DNA of 64,000 nt from Turnera subulata (lineage: Eukaryota; Streptophyta; Magnoliopsida; Malpighiales; Passifloraceae). Shown one piece after another: positions 44,736 through 54,662 of this stretch. The stretch spans positions 40,143-104,142 of the forward strand of contig JAKUCV010007365.1 in assembly GCA_028386065.3 (NCBI GenBank). The letters are read 5' to 3'. The position numbers were made by a program, and so were the translations under genes. How positions within the stretch are numbered: position 1 is the stretch's first letter; every line of letters starts with the position of its first letter. The notes under the pieces were generated by a model, which saw only the letters and a program-made list of their open reading frames with translations, was not told the DNA's origin and made no database searches.

Positions 44736-45609
44736 CTGAAGGTTTTGTCACTCTAGAAAATTCTAACAAGGTATGCAAGTTGCAAAGATCCATTTATGGA
44801 TTAAAGCAAGCTTCTAGGAGTTGGAATCTTCGTTTTGATGAAGTAATCAAACAGTTTGGTTTCATTAAAAATGAAGATGAGCCATGTGTTTACAAGAAGG
44901 TTAGTGGGAGCACTATCGTTTTCTTGTTATTTTATGTTGACGACATTCTACTCATTGGGAATGATATTCCGACACTACAGTCTGTAAAGACTTGGTTAGG
45001 AAGGAATTTTTCAATGAAGGACTTAGGAGAAGCTGCCTACGTGCTAGGTATAAAGGTCTATAGAGATAGATCCAAAAGGCTTCTTGGGCTAAGTCAAAGT
45101 ACATATATTGATAATGGTGCTAAAAAGGTTTAGCATGCAAGATTCCAAGAAAGGTCTCTTGCTCATGTCACATGGCATATCTCTCTCAAAGAATCAATGT
45201 CCTAGTACATCTAAGGAGAGAAAACGGATGAGTAAGGTTCCTTATGCATCAGCAATAGGATCTATCATGTATCCCATGCTATGTACTCGAACGAATGTCG
45301 CATATGCATTAAGTGTCACAAGCAGATACCAATCTGATCCAGGTGAAAGTCACTGGACAGCGGTTAAGAACATCCTTAAGTACTTGAGAAGGACTAAGGA
45401 TGCATTCCTTGTTTATGGAACCGTTGATGAGCTTGTTGTAAAGGGTTACACAGATGCTAGCTTCCAAACTGACAGGGATGACTTTGGATCGCATTCAGGT
45501 TATGTGTTTTGTCTTGGAGGTGGTGCTGTATGCTGGAAGAGTTCAAAGCAAGAGACAGTTGCCGACTCTACAACTGAGGCTGAGTACATAGCCGCCTCAG
45601 ATGCGGCGA
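44736..45609 (+). pseudogene. CA4 RT palm/thumb and RNase H, frameshifted and cut
   Basis: After the CTGAA duplication the RT resumes at GFVTLEN and runs through YVDDILLIGND and GEAAYVLGIK. A frameshift near 45110-45125 (YIDN then VLKRF) separates RT from the RNase H part, which has YTDASFQTD and TEAEYIAASDAAK. At 45609 it is fused to a minus-strand RT fragment. The C-terminus, PPT and 3' LTR are lost. Confidence 0.92.
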
Positions 45610-46039
45610 AAATGATCTCTGCATCTTGCGTACCATATTGGCATTCTCTGGATCGACAAAACCTTCAGGTTGTGTCATGTACACATCCTCTAAAAGATTT
45701 TCATTAAGAAAAGCGGTTTTGACATCCATTTTCCATATCTGATAATCATAGTATGCCACTATAGCCAATAGAATCCGGATGGATTTAACCATGCCAACTG
45801 GTGAGAAAGTTTCATCATAGTAAATACTATGAACTTGCTTGAAACCTTTCACCACCAATCGCCCTTTATAGGTAATCACATTACCATCCATGTCGGTTTT
45901 TTTCTTAAAGAACCACTTGCACCCTATGGGTTTTACCCCTTCAGGTGGATCAACCAAGGTCCATACCTTGTTTTGATACATGGATTTCATTTTCGAATTC
46001 ATGGCTTCCAGCCACTACTTAGAGTCTGGACCCGTAATA
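45610..46039 (-). pseudogene. CA6 copia RT fragment (fingers/palm N-terminus)
   Basis: Minus-strand open stretch from ~46002 leftward: VWTLVDPPEGVKPIGCKW, then KTDMDGNVITYKGR, FSPVGMVKSIRILL, MDVKTAFLNENLLEDVYMT, GFVDPENANMVRKMQRS. It is the same family as CA4 but head-to-head with it. It stops before YVDD. The right end joins LTR sequence at ~46040. Confidence 0.88.
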
Positions 46040-46826
46040 GACGCCGCTCATTACATCGGGTAGCAATGATGTGTTGCTAGACGACGCTCTTTGCTTATAA
46101 TTGTAAATGAGTTTACAATTATTGCCGGAAGGTACAAGTGCCTACAGGGTCACACACTTAGAGCCGTTGATTCGAGCTGGTGGTTGAACCAGGTATATAA
46201 GTTTGTGGTTGGACCGTGGTCGTTTTGGGCTGGTTTGGTTCACTAAATGTCTGATTTATTGAACCATAATTAGTGCCATATGATGTGTGATCCCACCAAG
46301 AGTTAGTGGAGATATGATTAGCAAAAAGCTAATCATGTTGGCCAATGGTGTTGGCCACTTTGTCCCTTGCTTTTGTGAGTAGGATTAGACTAAGATAATC
46401 TGATTAAGCTTTGGGATTCATCACTTTGAGTCTGAAAATTTTTTCAGAGGATTGAGCCTTGAGAGTGTCTTGAGAGTTCTTATGAGTTTCAGACCATACA
46501 CACCTTCTTTGAGAAAGAAGAAAATACCACAAACTCTAGCTTCCGAAACCTACTGCTAGCACATCAGTTCGGGGGTGCTCGGGTTGGTAATCGTGTGACG
46601 AATCCAACTAGTTATCACGGTTCGTGTGGATACCGTAGAGGGGCGGGATTGCTGTCCGGCTCTTGCTGATTTGGATCATCAGTTGACTGAAAGACCTCAA
46701 CCATTTTTAGGTACGATTTTTGTTATTCGGTTTACTCTGTTTCACATGGATCCTCCATGAGTACCGGGATTTCCGCTGCGCATTTGGTTGCATTTGATTG
46801 TCAAATTGCATGACCCGGTTACATAC
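46040..46826 (+). repeat. CA LTR fragment, 3' two-thirds
   Basis: Begins in the gggtagcaatgatgtgttgc block and has the hairpin (~46096-46121), the cacacacttagagccg block, the CT/GA-rich R-like stretch and the LTR end ..catgacccggttacata. There is no PBS or leader after it; a second, truncated LTR interior follows directly. Confidence 0.8.
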
Positions 46827-46828
46827 TG

Positions 46829-47755
46829 GTACAAGTTAGAGAACTTGTGGACTGGACCGACCTACATAAGAACGCTACATGGAACGTTATATGCTTGTCG
46901 ATAGCGGTTCTTATATGTATTGTCCTTGGACCTGAGATCATCAAGGTTCCCAACATATGAGTCGTATACTTTGATATTACTCTTGGCTATTTCGTAAATG
47001 TGTAGACCTTAGTGTAATCATTGGGTATATGATAAATGTGCAGTGGGTTTTGTATGATCCAAAGGGGATTCGTCCAACCCATATAACAGGTATATTATCG
47101 GATGGTTTCTTGATAGAGTTGAACCGTAAATGCATGGCCATGCTCGAATTATGATACGATGATATCATAGGTATTCGTTTTACGCGGTTAACTCGAGGAT
47201 CAATAAACCGAGATTGAACATATGCGATATTGACATATTCCATGTCTCGTGTTTAATCTTGAAAATGGGACGAAGGGACGATGACATGTTTGCGAGGCAT
47301 ATGAATCAGTACTGACCTTGTCGTTCGGGTAGCAATGATGTGTTGCTAGACGCCGCTCTTTGCTTATAATTGTAAATGAGTTTACAATTATTGCCAGACG
47401 TTACAAGTGCCTACAGGGTCACACACTTAGAGCCGTTGGTTCCAGCTGGTGGTCGAACCGTGGTTGGACCGTGGTTGGCCCAGGGTCATTTTAAGCTGGT
47501 TTAGTTCACTAAATATCTGATTTTTTGAACCCTAATTAGTGTCATGTGATGGGTAATCCCACCAAGAGTTAGTGGAGACATGATTAGCTAAAAGCTAATC
47601 ATGTTGGCCAAAGGTGTTGGCCACTTTGTCCCTTGCTTTTGTGACTGGGAATTGATTAAGCATATTCTGATTATGCTTGGGGATTGATCACTTTGAGTCT
47701 GAAATTTTTTCAGAGGAATGAGCCTTGAAAGAGTTTTGAGAGTTCGGGTGTTTAG
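46829..47755 (+). repeat. CA LTR fragment, 5'-truncated at the CAAGTT/AACTTG hairpin
   Basis: Starts acaagttagagaacttgtgg and continues through caaggttcccaacatatg, the gggtagcaatgatg block and the hairpin at ~47365-47391. It is cut at ~47755 by a gypsy LTR scrap. Confidence 0.8.
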
Positions 47756-47850
47756 TTGATGATTTTCGTGTCCCGGGAATGATAAGGGCAAATTAGTCAT
47801 TTTATATTTAAATTCTATTTTTATTAATAAATTGGGACACGGGCGTTTCA
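47756..47850 (+). repeat. Gypsy G-family LTR 3'-end scrap
   Basis: About 95 bp from gatgattttcgtgtcccggg to gggacacgggcgtttca. Nearly identical to the 3' end of the G2 LTR at ~55968-56062. No other part of a G element is attached. Confidence 0.8.
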
Positions 47851-48110
47851 TGTAAGGATTCTGGACAATATGCCATATCTCAATTTCCTTCCCTTCAAGA
47901 AAGATCTTCATGCGAATCTTTCAATAGTCAAAGTTTGCCCACCAAAGTATGGTGCCTTGTTCACGCTTGTACCCTCGAAAGCCATGATCTTTGTCTCTGG
48001 ATTTTACTCCTTTGAACTGAGAAGGGTTTTTGGGTTTCTTGGGCCCCCATGTTTAGTGGTTTGGCCAATTTGGTACCCTGACATTTTTTTTTGGCCGGGC
48101 ATATACCCCG
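47851..48110 (-). pseudogene. Gag 5' fragment of another copia lineage
   Basis: On the minus strand ATG 47985 begins MAFEGTSVNKAPYFGGQ. After a frame disturbance near 47905-47915 it continues MKIFLEGKEIEIWHIVQNPYMK. This pattern (NKAPYF.G...W...M..FL.....IW.IV) is the start of plant copia gag proteins of the DUF4219/UBN2 type, unlike CA or CB gag. About 125 bp upstream of the ATG look like its leader. Only a scrap remains, trapped between a gypsy LTR end and a CA LTR. Confidence 0.55.
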
Positions 48111-49248
48111 AGATTGACTGGACCGGCCCACATAAGAACGCTACATGAAACGTTATATGATTGTCAGTAGAGGTTCTTATATGTATTGTCCTTAGACCTG
48201 TGATCATCAAGGTTCCCAACATATGAGTCGTATACTTTTATATTACTCTTGGCTATTTCGTAAATGAGTAGACGTAAGGGTAATCATTGGGTACATGACG
48301 TAATGTGTAGTGGGTTTTGTTCGATCAAGATGGGATTCGTCCAACCCATATAACGGGTATATTATCAGATGGGCCTCTTGATAGAGTTGAACTGTAAATG
48401 CGTGGCCACGCTCGGGTTATATGATATTGTGATATCATGAGTACCCGGTTTTACACAGTTAACTCGGGGATCAAGAAACTAAGATTAAACATATACGAGA
48501 CTGACGTTTTCCATGTCTCGTGTTTAATCTTGATAATGGGACGAAAGGACGATGACATGTTTGCGAGGCATATGCATCAGTACTGATCTTGTCGTTTGGG
48601 TAGCAATGTTGTGTTGCTAGACGCCGCTCTTTGCTTATAATTGTAAAATGAGAATTTATGATTATTGCCAAATGTTAGAAGTGGCTAGAGGGTCACACAC
48701 AAAGAATCGTTGATTCGACCAAGAGTTAGTGGAGACATAATTAGCTAAAAGCTAATCATGTTGGCCAAAGGCGTTGGCCACCTTGTCCCTTGCTTTTGTG
48801 AGTGCGATTAGACTAAGATAATCTGATTATGCTGTGTGTATCTATCACTTTGAGTCTGAAATTTTTAGAGCATTGAGCCTTGAGAGTGTCTTGAGAGTTC
48901 TTGTGAGTTTCAGGCCATACACACCTTCTTTGAGAAAGAAGAAAAAACCACAAACTCTAGCTTCCGAAACCTGTTGCTAGTACATCAGTTCGGGGGTGCT
49001 CGGGTTGGTAATCGTGTGACGATTCCAACTAGTTATCACGGTTCGTGTAGATACCGTAGAGGGGTAGGATTCCTGCCCGGCTCTTATTGATTCGGATTAT
49101 CAGTTGAGTGAAAGACCTCAACCATTTCTAGGTACGATTTTTGTTATTCGATTTACTCTGTTTCACATGGATCCTCCACGAGTACCGGGATTTCCACTGT
49201 GCATTTAGTTGCATTTGATTGTCAAATTGCATGACCCGGTTACTTACA
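48111..49248 (+). repeat. CA LTR fragment, 5'-truncated
   Basis: Starts tggaccggcccacataag close to the recurrent truncation point and runs to the LTR end ..catgacccggttacttaca. It has the tcttgtcgtttgggtagc block and a decayed hairpin near 48639. It is joined at ~49249 to minus-strand CA5 pol. Confidence 0.8.
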
Positions 49249-49249
49249 G

Positions 49250-50610
49250 TGTCTAATCCGACCTACGCGGTCCATGTGTTACATGCACAGGATTCTCATC
49301 CACAACATCTTGTGGTTCTTGTCCTTGTTCCATCTCAGCCTCTATATCTCGAACTTCTTCGAGTTCTATTTTCCTCCCACTGATTACTCTAGAAATAAAT
49401 TCCCTTTCTAGAAAAATAGTTGTCCGAGCAACAAACACTTTGTGCTCTAAAGGATTATAGAAATAATACCCTTTACTTTCCTTAGGGTATCCTACAAAGA
49501 GGCACTTGTCGTATTTTGGGCCGAGTTTATCTGATGCTTCACGTCTCATGTAAGCCTCACAATCCCAAATTCTCATAAAAGACAAATTGGGACGCCTCCC
49601 AGTCCATATCTCATATGGTGTCTTTTCGACGAATTTAGATGGAACACGGTTAAGTGTAAATGCAGCACTCAATAATGCATGTCCCCAAAAAGAAGAAGGA
49701 AGGTCAGCTTGACTCATCATCGAACGAACCATGTCTAACATGGTTTTACTCCTCCTTTCGGATACACCATTCCATTGAGGCGTACCAGGTGGAGTGAGCT
49801 GTGATACTATACCACACTCCTTTAGATGATCAAAAAATTCTCGGCCTAAGTATTCACCTCTTCGATCTGATCGAAGCATTTTAATGCTCTTGCCGAGTTG
49901 ATTCTGTACTTCATTCCTGAATTCTTTGAACTTTTCAAAGGATTCTGACTTGTGTCTCGTTAGATACACATAGCCATACCTACTGAAATCGTCAGTAAAT
50001 GTAATGAAGTATTGAAATCCACCTCTAGCTTGTGTCGACATCGGTCCGCATACATCACTATGTATAAGACCTAACAAGTCCGAAGCTCTTTCACCTTTAC
50101 CGGTAAAAGGAGCCTTCGTCATCTTGCCTAACAAACATGACTCACATGTCTCAAATGATTCAAAATTAAATGAGTCTAAAAGTCCATCTTTATGGAGTTT
50201 AGATATACGAGTCTCGTTTATATGGCCCAATCGACAATGCCAGAGAAAGGTTTCATTAGAATCGTTCATTCTAACCTTCTTCGTATTAACGTTATAGAAT
50301 ACGGTTTCTAGGTTAAGAACATACAAACCATTGCTTAAATGCGCACACCATAATAAACATCATTGAAATAAATAGAACAACAATTGTTCTTTATTAAAAA
50401 TGAAAAACCTTTCATGTCAAGACAAGACACAGAAATCAAATTCCTGCTTATGGTCGGTACATAATAACAATTGTCCAGTTCTAAAACCAAACCACTCGGT
50501 AAAGTAAGATAGTAAGTTCCTACGGCTAATGCAGCAACTCTTGCTCCATTTCCCACGCGTAGGTCTATCTCACCCTTCGCCAATCTCCTACTCTTTCTCA
50601 ATTCATGCAC
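49250..50610 (-). pseudogene. CA5 copia protease-integrase fragment
   Basis: Minus strand from ~50608: protease C-terminal half (HELRKSRRLAKGEIDLRVG), a frameshift near 50330-50345, then 49253-50326 open for 357 codons with GAG-pre-integrase (WHCRLGHI, CESCLLGK), integrase (HSDVCGPM, RSDRRGEY, NGVSERRSK) and the C-terminal region to GPRRSD. RT and RNase H are absent. Both ends are spliced into plus-strand CA LTR sequence; at the right the junction is at catacacacc, shared between LTR and pol. Confidence 0.9.
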
Positions 50611-50938
50611 ATACACACCTTCTTTGAGAAAGAAGAAAATACCACAAACTCTAGCTTCCGAAACCTGCTGCTAGCACATCAGTTCGGGGGTGCTCCGGTT
50701 GGTAATCATGTGACGATTCCAACTAGTTATCACGGTTCGTGTGGATACCATAGAGGGGCGAGATTGTTGTCCGGATCTTGCTGATTCGGATCATCAGTTG
50801 AGTGAAAGACCTCAACCATTTCCAGGTACGATTTTTGTTTTTCGGTTTACTCTGTTTCACATGGATCCTCCATGAGTACTGGGATTTCCGTTGCGCATCT
50901 GGTTGCATTTGATTGTCAAATTGCATGACCCGGTTAGT
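50611..50938 (+). repeat. CA LTR 3' part
   Basis: From cacaccttctttgagaaag to the LTR end ..catgacccggttagtta. It would continue the LTR at 48920 if CA5 were removed. It is followed directly by another truncated LTR. Confidence 0.75.
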
Positions 50939-52134
50939 TACACAAGTTAGAGAACTTGTGGACTGGACCAACCCAATATAAGAATACTACATGGAACGTT
51001 ATATGGTTGTCATTAGTGGTTCTTATATGTATTGTCCTTAGACCTGAGATCATCAAGCTTCCCAATATGGTAGTCATATACTTTGATATTACTCTTGGCT
51101 ATTCGTAACTGAGTAGACCTTAGTGTAATCATTGGGTATATGATATAATGTGTAGTGGGTTTTGTATGATCAAGATGGGATTCGTCCAACCCATATAACG
51201 GGTATATTATCAGATGGGCCTCTTGATAGAGTTGAACTGCAAATGCATGGCCACGTTTGGATTATGTGATATGGTGATATCATTAGTATCTGTTTTACAT
51301 AGTTAACTCGGGGATCAAGAAACTTAGATTAAACTTATACGAGATTGATGTATTCCATGTCACTTGTTTGATCTTGATAATGGGACGAAAGGACGATGAC
51401 ATGTTCCGAGGCATAATGAATCAGTACTGATCTTGTAGTTTGGGTAGCAATGATGTGTTGCTAGACACCGCTCATTGTTTATAATAAATGAGATTTTACA
51501 ATTATTGCCAAATGTTACAAGTGCCTACAGGGTCACATACTTAGAACTGTTGATTCGAATAGGTGGTTGAACCATGGTTAGACTGTGATTCGACCAAGTA
51601 GGTGGACTATCGTTGAACCTTGGTTGGACCATGGTTGGACCGGGTCGTTTTGGGCTGATTTTGTTCACTAATTATCAGAATTATTGAACCAAAATTAGTG
51701 CCATATGATGTGTAATGCCATTAATGCTTAGTGGAGCATCCATTAATGCTTAGTGGAACATTAAGACATAGTAGAGACATGATTAGACTTAAAGTATAAT
51801 CATGATGGTTAATGCATGATGATGTTGGCCAATGACTTAATAAACTATGCATTTCAAGTGTGTATAAATAAGGTGAAGGTTTGATCAGATTTTCAGACCA
51901 AGCAAGGCCTTACAGTACTCTTCACACTTGAGAAAAACACATCAAACACTCTCTAGTCTCTAGCTCGCGAAAATTCTGCAGCTAGCACTGCGGTTCGGGA
52001 GTGCTCGGGTTAGTGATCGTGAGACGGTTGCTAGCAATCATCAACGGTTCGTGTGGATACCGTAGAAGAGCCAGATTTCTTGTCGGGTTCTTGCTGATTC
52101 TACACTATAGTTGGGTGAAAGACCTCAACCAAGT
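50939..52134 (+). repeat. CA LTR copy, 5'-truncated, nearly complete otherwise
   Basis: Begins cacaagttagagaacttgtgg at the same point as 46829. Contains the gggtagcaatgatg block, TGGTTGGACC-like repeats (51560-51650), TATAAATA at 51863-51870 and the R-like stretch, then breaks in gacctcaacc at 52134 where an earlier LTR block starts again. Confidence 0.8.
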
Positions 52135-52556
52135 GCCTACAGGGTCACACACTTAGAATCGTTGATTCGAGCAGGTGGATGAACCGTGGTGGGACCAAGG
52201 TTCGACCAGGTGTGGTTGGACCGTGGTCGTTTTGGGTTGGTTTGATACAATAATTGTCAGAATTATTGAGTCAAACCATATTGCTTTTGATGTGTAATCC
52301 CATTAGTGCTTAGTGGTAGACAAGATAATGGGTATCTTAATCAGGATGGGCCATTATGTTGGCCATTACCTTAAGCACTAATTGAGTGGCATAATTAGAT
52401 TATGCTTTGGGTTTTTGGCTGATTGTATTTCTCGTTTTTGAGAGCCTTGAGAGTGTGTTTCAAACAAGTAAGAACACACACAAACACTCACCCATTCTTT
52501 GAGAAAGAAAATCACACCACATAGCTCCCGGAAATCCGTAGCTAGCACCACGAACC
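52135..52556 (+). repeat. CA LTR fragment (left arm of fold-back)
   Basis: Restarts at gtgcctacagggtcacac and runs to ccgtagctagcaccacg. From ~52322 on it is mirrored by the inverted copy at 52696-52920. Confidence 0.8.
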
Positions 52557-52920
52557 GTTAAGGTCTTTCACCCAACTGATGAACGGAATCAGCTAGAGCC
52601 GGAAGGATATCCTGCTCCTCTACGGTATCCACACGAACCGTTGATCACAGTCGGAAAACGTCTCACGATCTCCAACCCAAGCACTCCCGAACCGTGGTGC
52701 TAGCTACGGATTTTCGGGAGCTATGTGGTGTTACTTTCTTTCTCAAAGAATGGGTGAGTGTTTGTGTGTGTTCTTACTTGTCTGAAACACACTCTCAAGG
52801 CTCTCAAAAATGAGAAATGCAATCAGCCAAAAACCCAAAGCATAATCTAATTATGCCACTCAATTAGTGCTTAGGGTAATGGCCAACATAATGGCCCATC
52901 ATGATTAGGATAACCATTAT
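52557..52920 (-). repeat. CA LTR fragment (right arm of fold-back)
   Basis: The reverse complement matches CA LTR from ~ataatggttatcctaatcat to the ggtgaaagacctt block. It is cut at 52921 by the G2 insertion. Confidence 0.8.
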
Positions 52921-53326
52921 TGAAACGCCCCGAATTCTCGGTATTTAATTCCTATGGATTTTTGGAATTTTAAAAATTTAGTTTCCAATTTTACCCTCAT
53001 AAAATTTTTGGGCATTTATGATCAGGGAAATATTTCATCCTTAGGTAATATTATTAATATTATTGTTATTATTATTTCTATGTGGGAAATAATCATTATT
53101 GCAGGATTAAAATTGAATTTTAATTGAGTTAGTATGTAAAACACATGTACTAGGGTAGTGTTGACCTAAACTACATCGTTTTGGGGAGCTTATAACATAA
53201 AACTCACGCATGGCTCGCATTTTGACCAGGGGGTACGGCTGCGTTGACCTGAGGTGCGCGGAGGACAAAACGACGTCGTTTTGCCAAACAAAACGACGCC
53301 GTTTTGAGCATCAGTCGAACCCTAGG

Positions 53327-53334
53327 TATAAAAT
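53327..53334 (+). promoter_or_regulatory. G2 5' LTR TATA box
   Basis: TATAAAAT after cctagg, 50 bp downstream of the ACGT palindrome and immediately before a pyrimidine-rich (ttctctcc) stretch. The 3' LTR copy is at 58002-58009. Confidence 0.6.
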
Positions 53335-54524
53335 CCATTCTTTTCTCTCCTTCTCATCTCTTTTATTTTTCTCTCTTTCCTTCTGCGCCGTAGCCCATCT
53401 TCCTCCTGATTTTCTATTCTCCCACGTTCTTCCCTCCCACAACCTCTACCTAAACTGTCAATCCCCTCAAAGTCCCCCTCTCCTTCTATTCCTTCTTTCT
53501 CTTTTGTTCTCTTCTCCTCATACCCGACTTTCTCTGCGTCTCTCAAATAGACGCCGCCGCCCTTGCTTCCTCTTCCCTCTCTAATCCGTTGCCATCCCCG
53601 ATCGAGACGCCACCGCTGCAGCTTTGTCGCGTCAAGGAAGGAAGAGGAACGGGCTCGGCCGAGATGCGTACTGGAGGCTCGACCTGGGCATCCCTGTCGT
53701 TGTCCATACGTCGCCATCGCCTGTGTTTGATGGCCGGGTTCAGGTCGCCGTCGAGGGGTAAGTCACGTCGCCCCTGTCTCTTCTCTTCTTTTCTTTCTGT
53801 CTCGTCGGTTTCTGGGCACGAGGTTTAATGGTTGTTGTTTGGGTTTTTTTGTCTGTGGTGTTGTCGGGTCTGATGCGTGGCGCTTCGAAGGGCTTTTGGC
53901 GACGGGTCGACTGTGTTTTGGGTATGGCGGTGTGCGTCAATGGCCAATCGGGTGGTGACTGTGCCAGCAGTTGTGTTGGCATTCTTCGGGGCAAAACTTG
54001 TGTTTGGGCAACTTGGGTCTAGTGGAGGTTTGATGGGGATCTGGCGCCTCTTGTGCTCGAATTTAATTTCCGGTAAGGATTCAAGTCCTTATTTCTTCTC
54101 TTAGAGCGGTCATGTATGATCTATGGTTTTGTTTTGATGTTTGTGGTAGATGTGTTGTTGAATCGGATGCTGATTGAATGATGGCAGATTTGTTACGGTT
54201 AGTTTTTGGCTTTGTTGTGGAGTTCTCCGGCCAGATGACCGGAATCCGGCGAGGCTCGGGTTGCTGTTCTGGCAAGACAGTGTCTTTTCGGCATTTCGTG
54301 GTAATTCTCGGGCTTTGATGCGAATTTCGGTTCTTGTACTATCTTGTAGTGTAAATGCATTTAATATGTGCATTTTGTAATAAATGAACTTTAGTGGAAT
54401 TCGGGAGTTGCGAGTTGAGAGTGCGTGGCCGGAATATATTTTCGACGCGTCTTGAATCTTTAGGCCGAAAAGGTTGGGCTCGAGAGTTCAATTTGTCACG
54501 ATTATGTTAATGGGCCGAGTCTAG

Positions 54525-54662
54525 GCCCAATAAATGTTAAGCGGAGTGTGTATGGACTTTAGGCCCAATGACTATTATGGGAATGGGCTTTAGGCCCAAT
54601 GGATAATTAAGCTCGGTAACTATTATGGATATGGGCCTTAGGCCCAAAGGTAGATAAAACTT
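54525..54662. promoter_or_regulatory. Palindromic TGGGCC array in G2 5' LTR
   Basis: Four or five units of the type gggctttaggcccaat lie within ~140 bp; the 3' LTR copy is at ~59210-59345. It corresponds to the G1 array in the same position of the LTR. Confidence 0.55.

Larger units (their letters stand above)
15468..45609 (+). mobile_element. CA4: host copia element carrying four nested insertions
   Basis: This is one plus-strand Ty1/copia element whose parts are separated by later insertions: LTR 15468-17188, PBS 17190, leader 17204-18322, gag 18323-18990, knuckle/protease 31387-31813, integrase/RT 34376-36054, RT/RNase H 44736-45609. Removing GR (18991-31381), the CACTA element (31814-34375) and G1 (36055-44735), each with one TSD copy, rejoins the reading frame. 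CB sits inside GR. The 3' end including the 3' LTR is missing: at 45609 the RNase H region is fused to an inverted RT fragment. Multiple stops show it is old. Confidence 0.88.
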
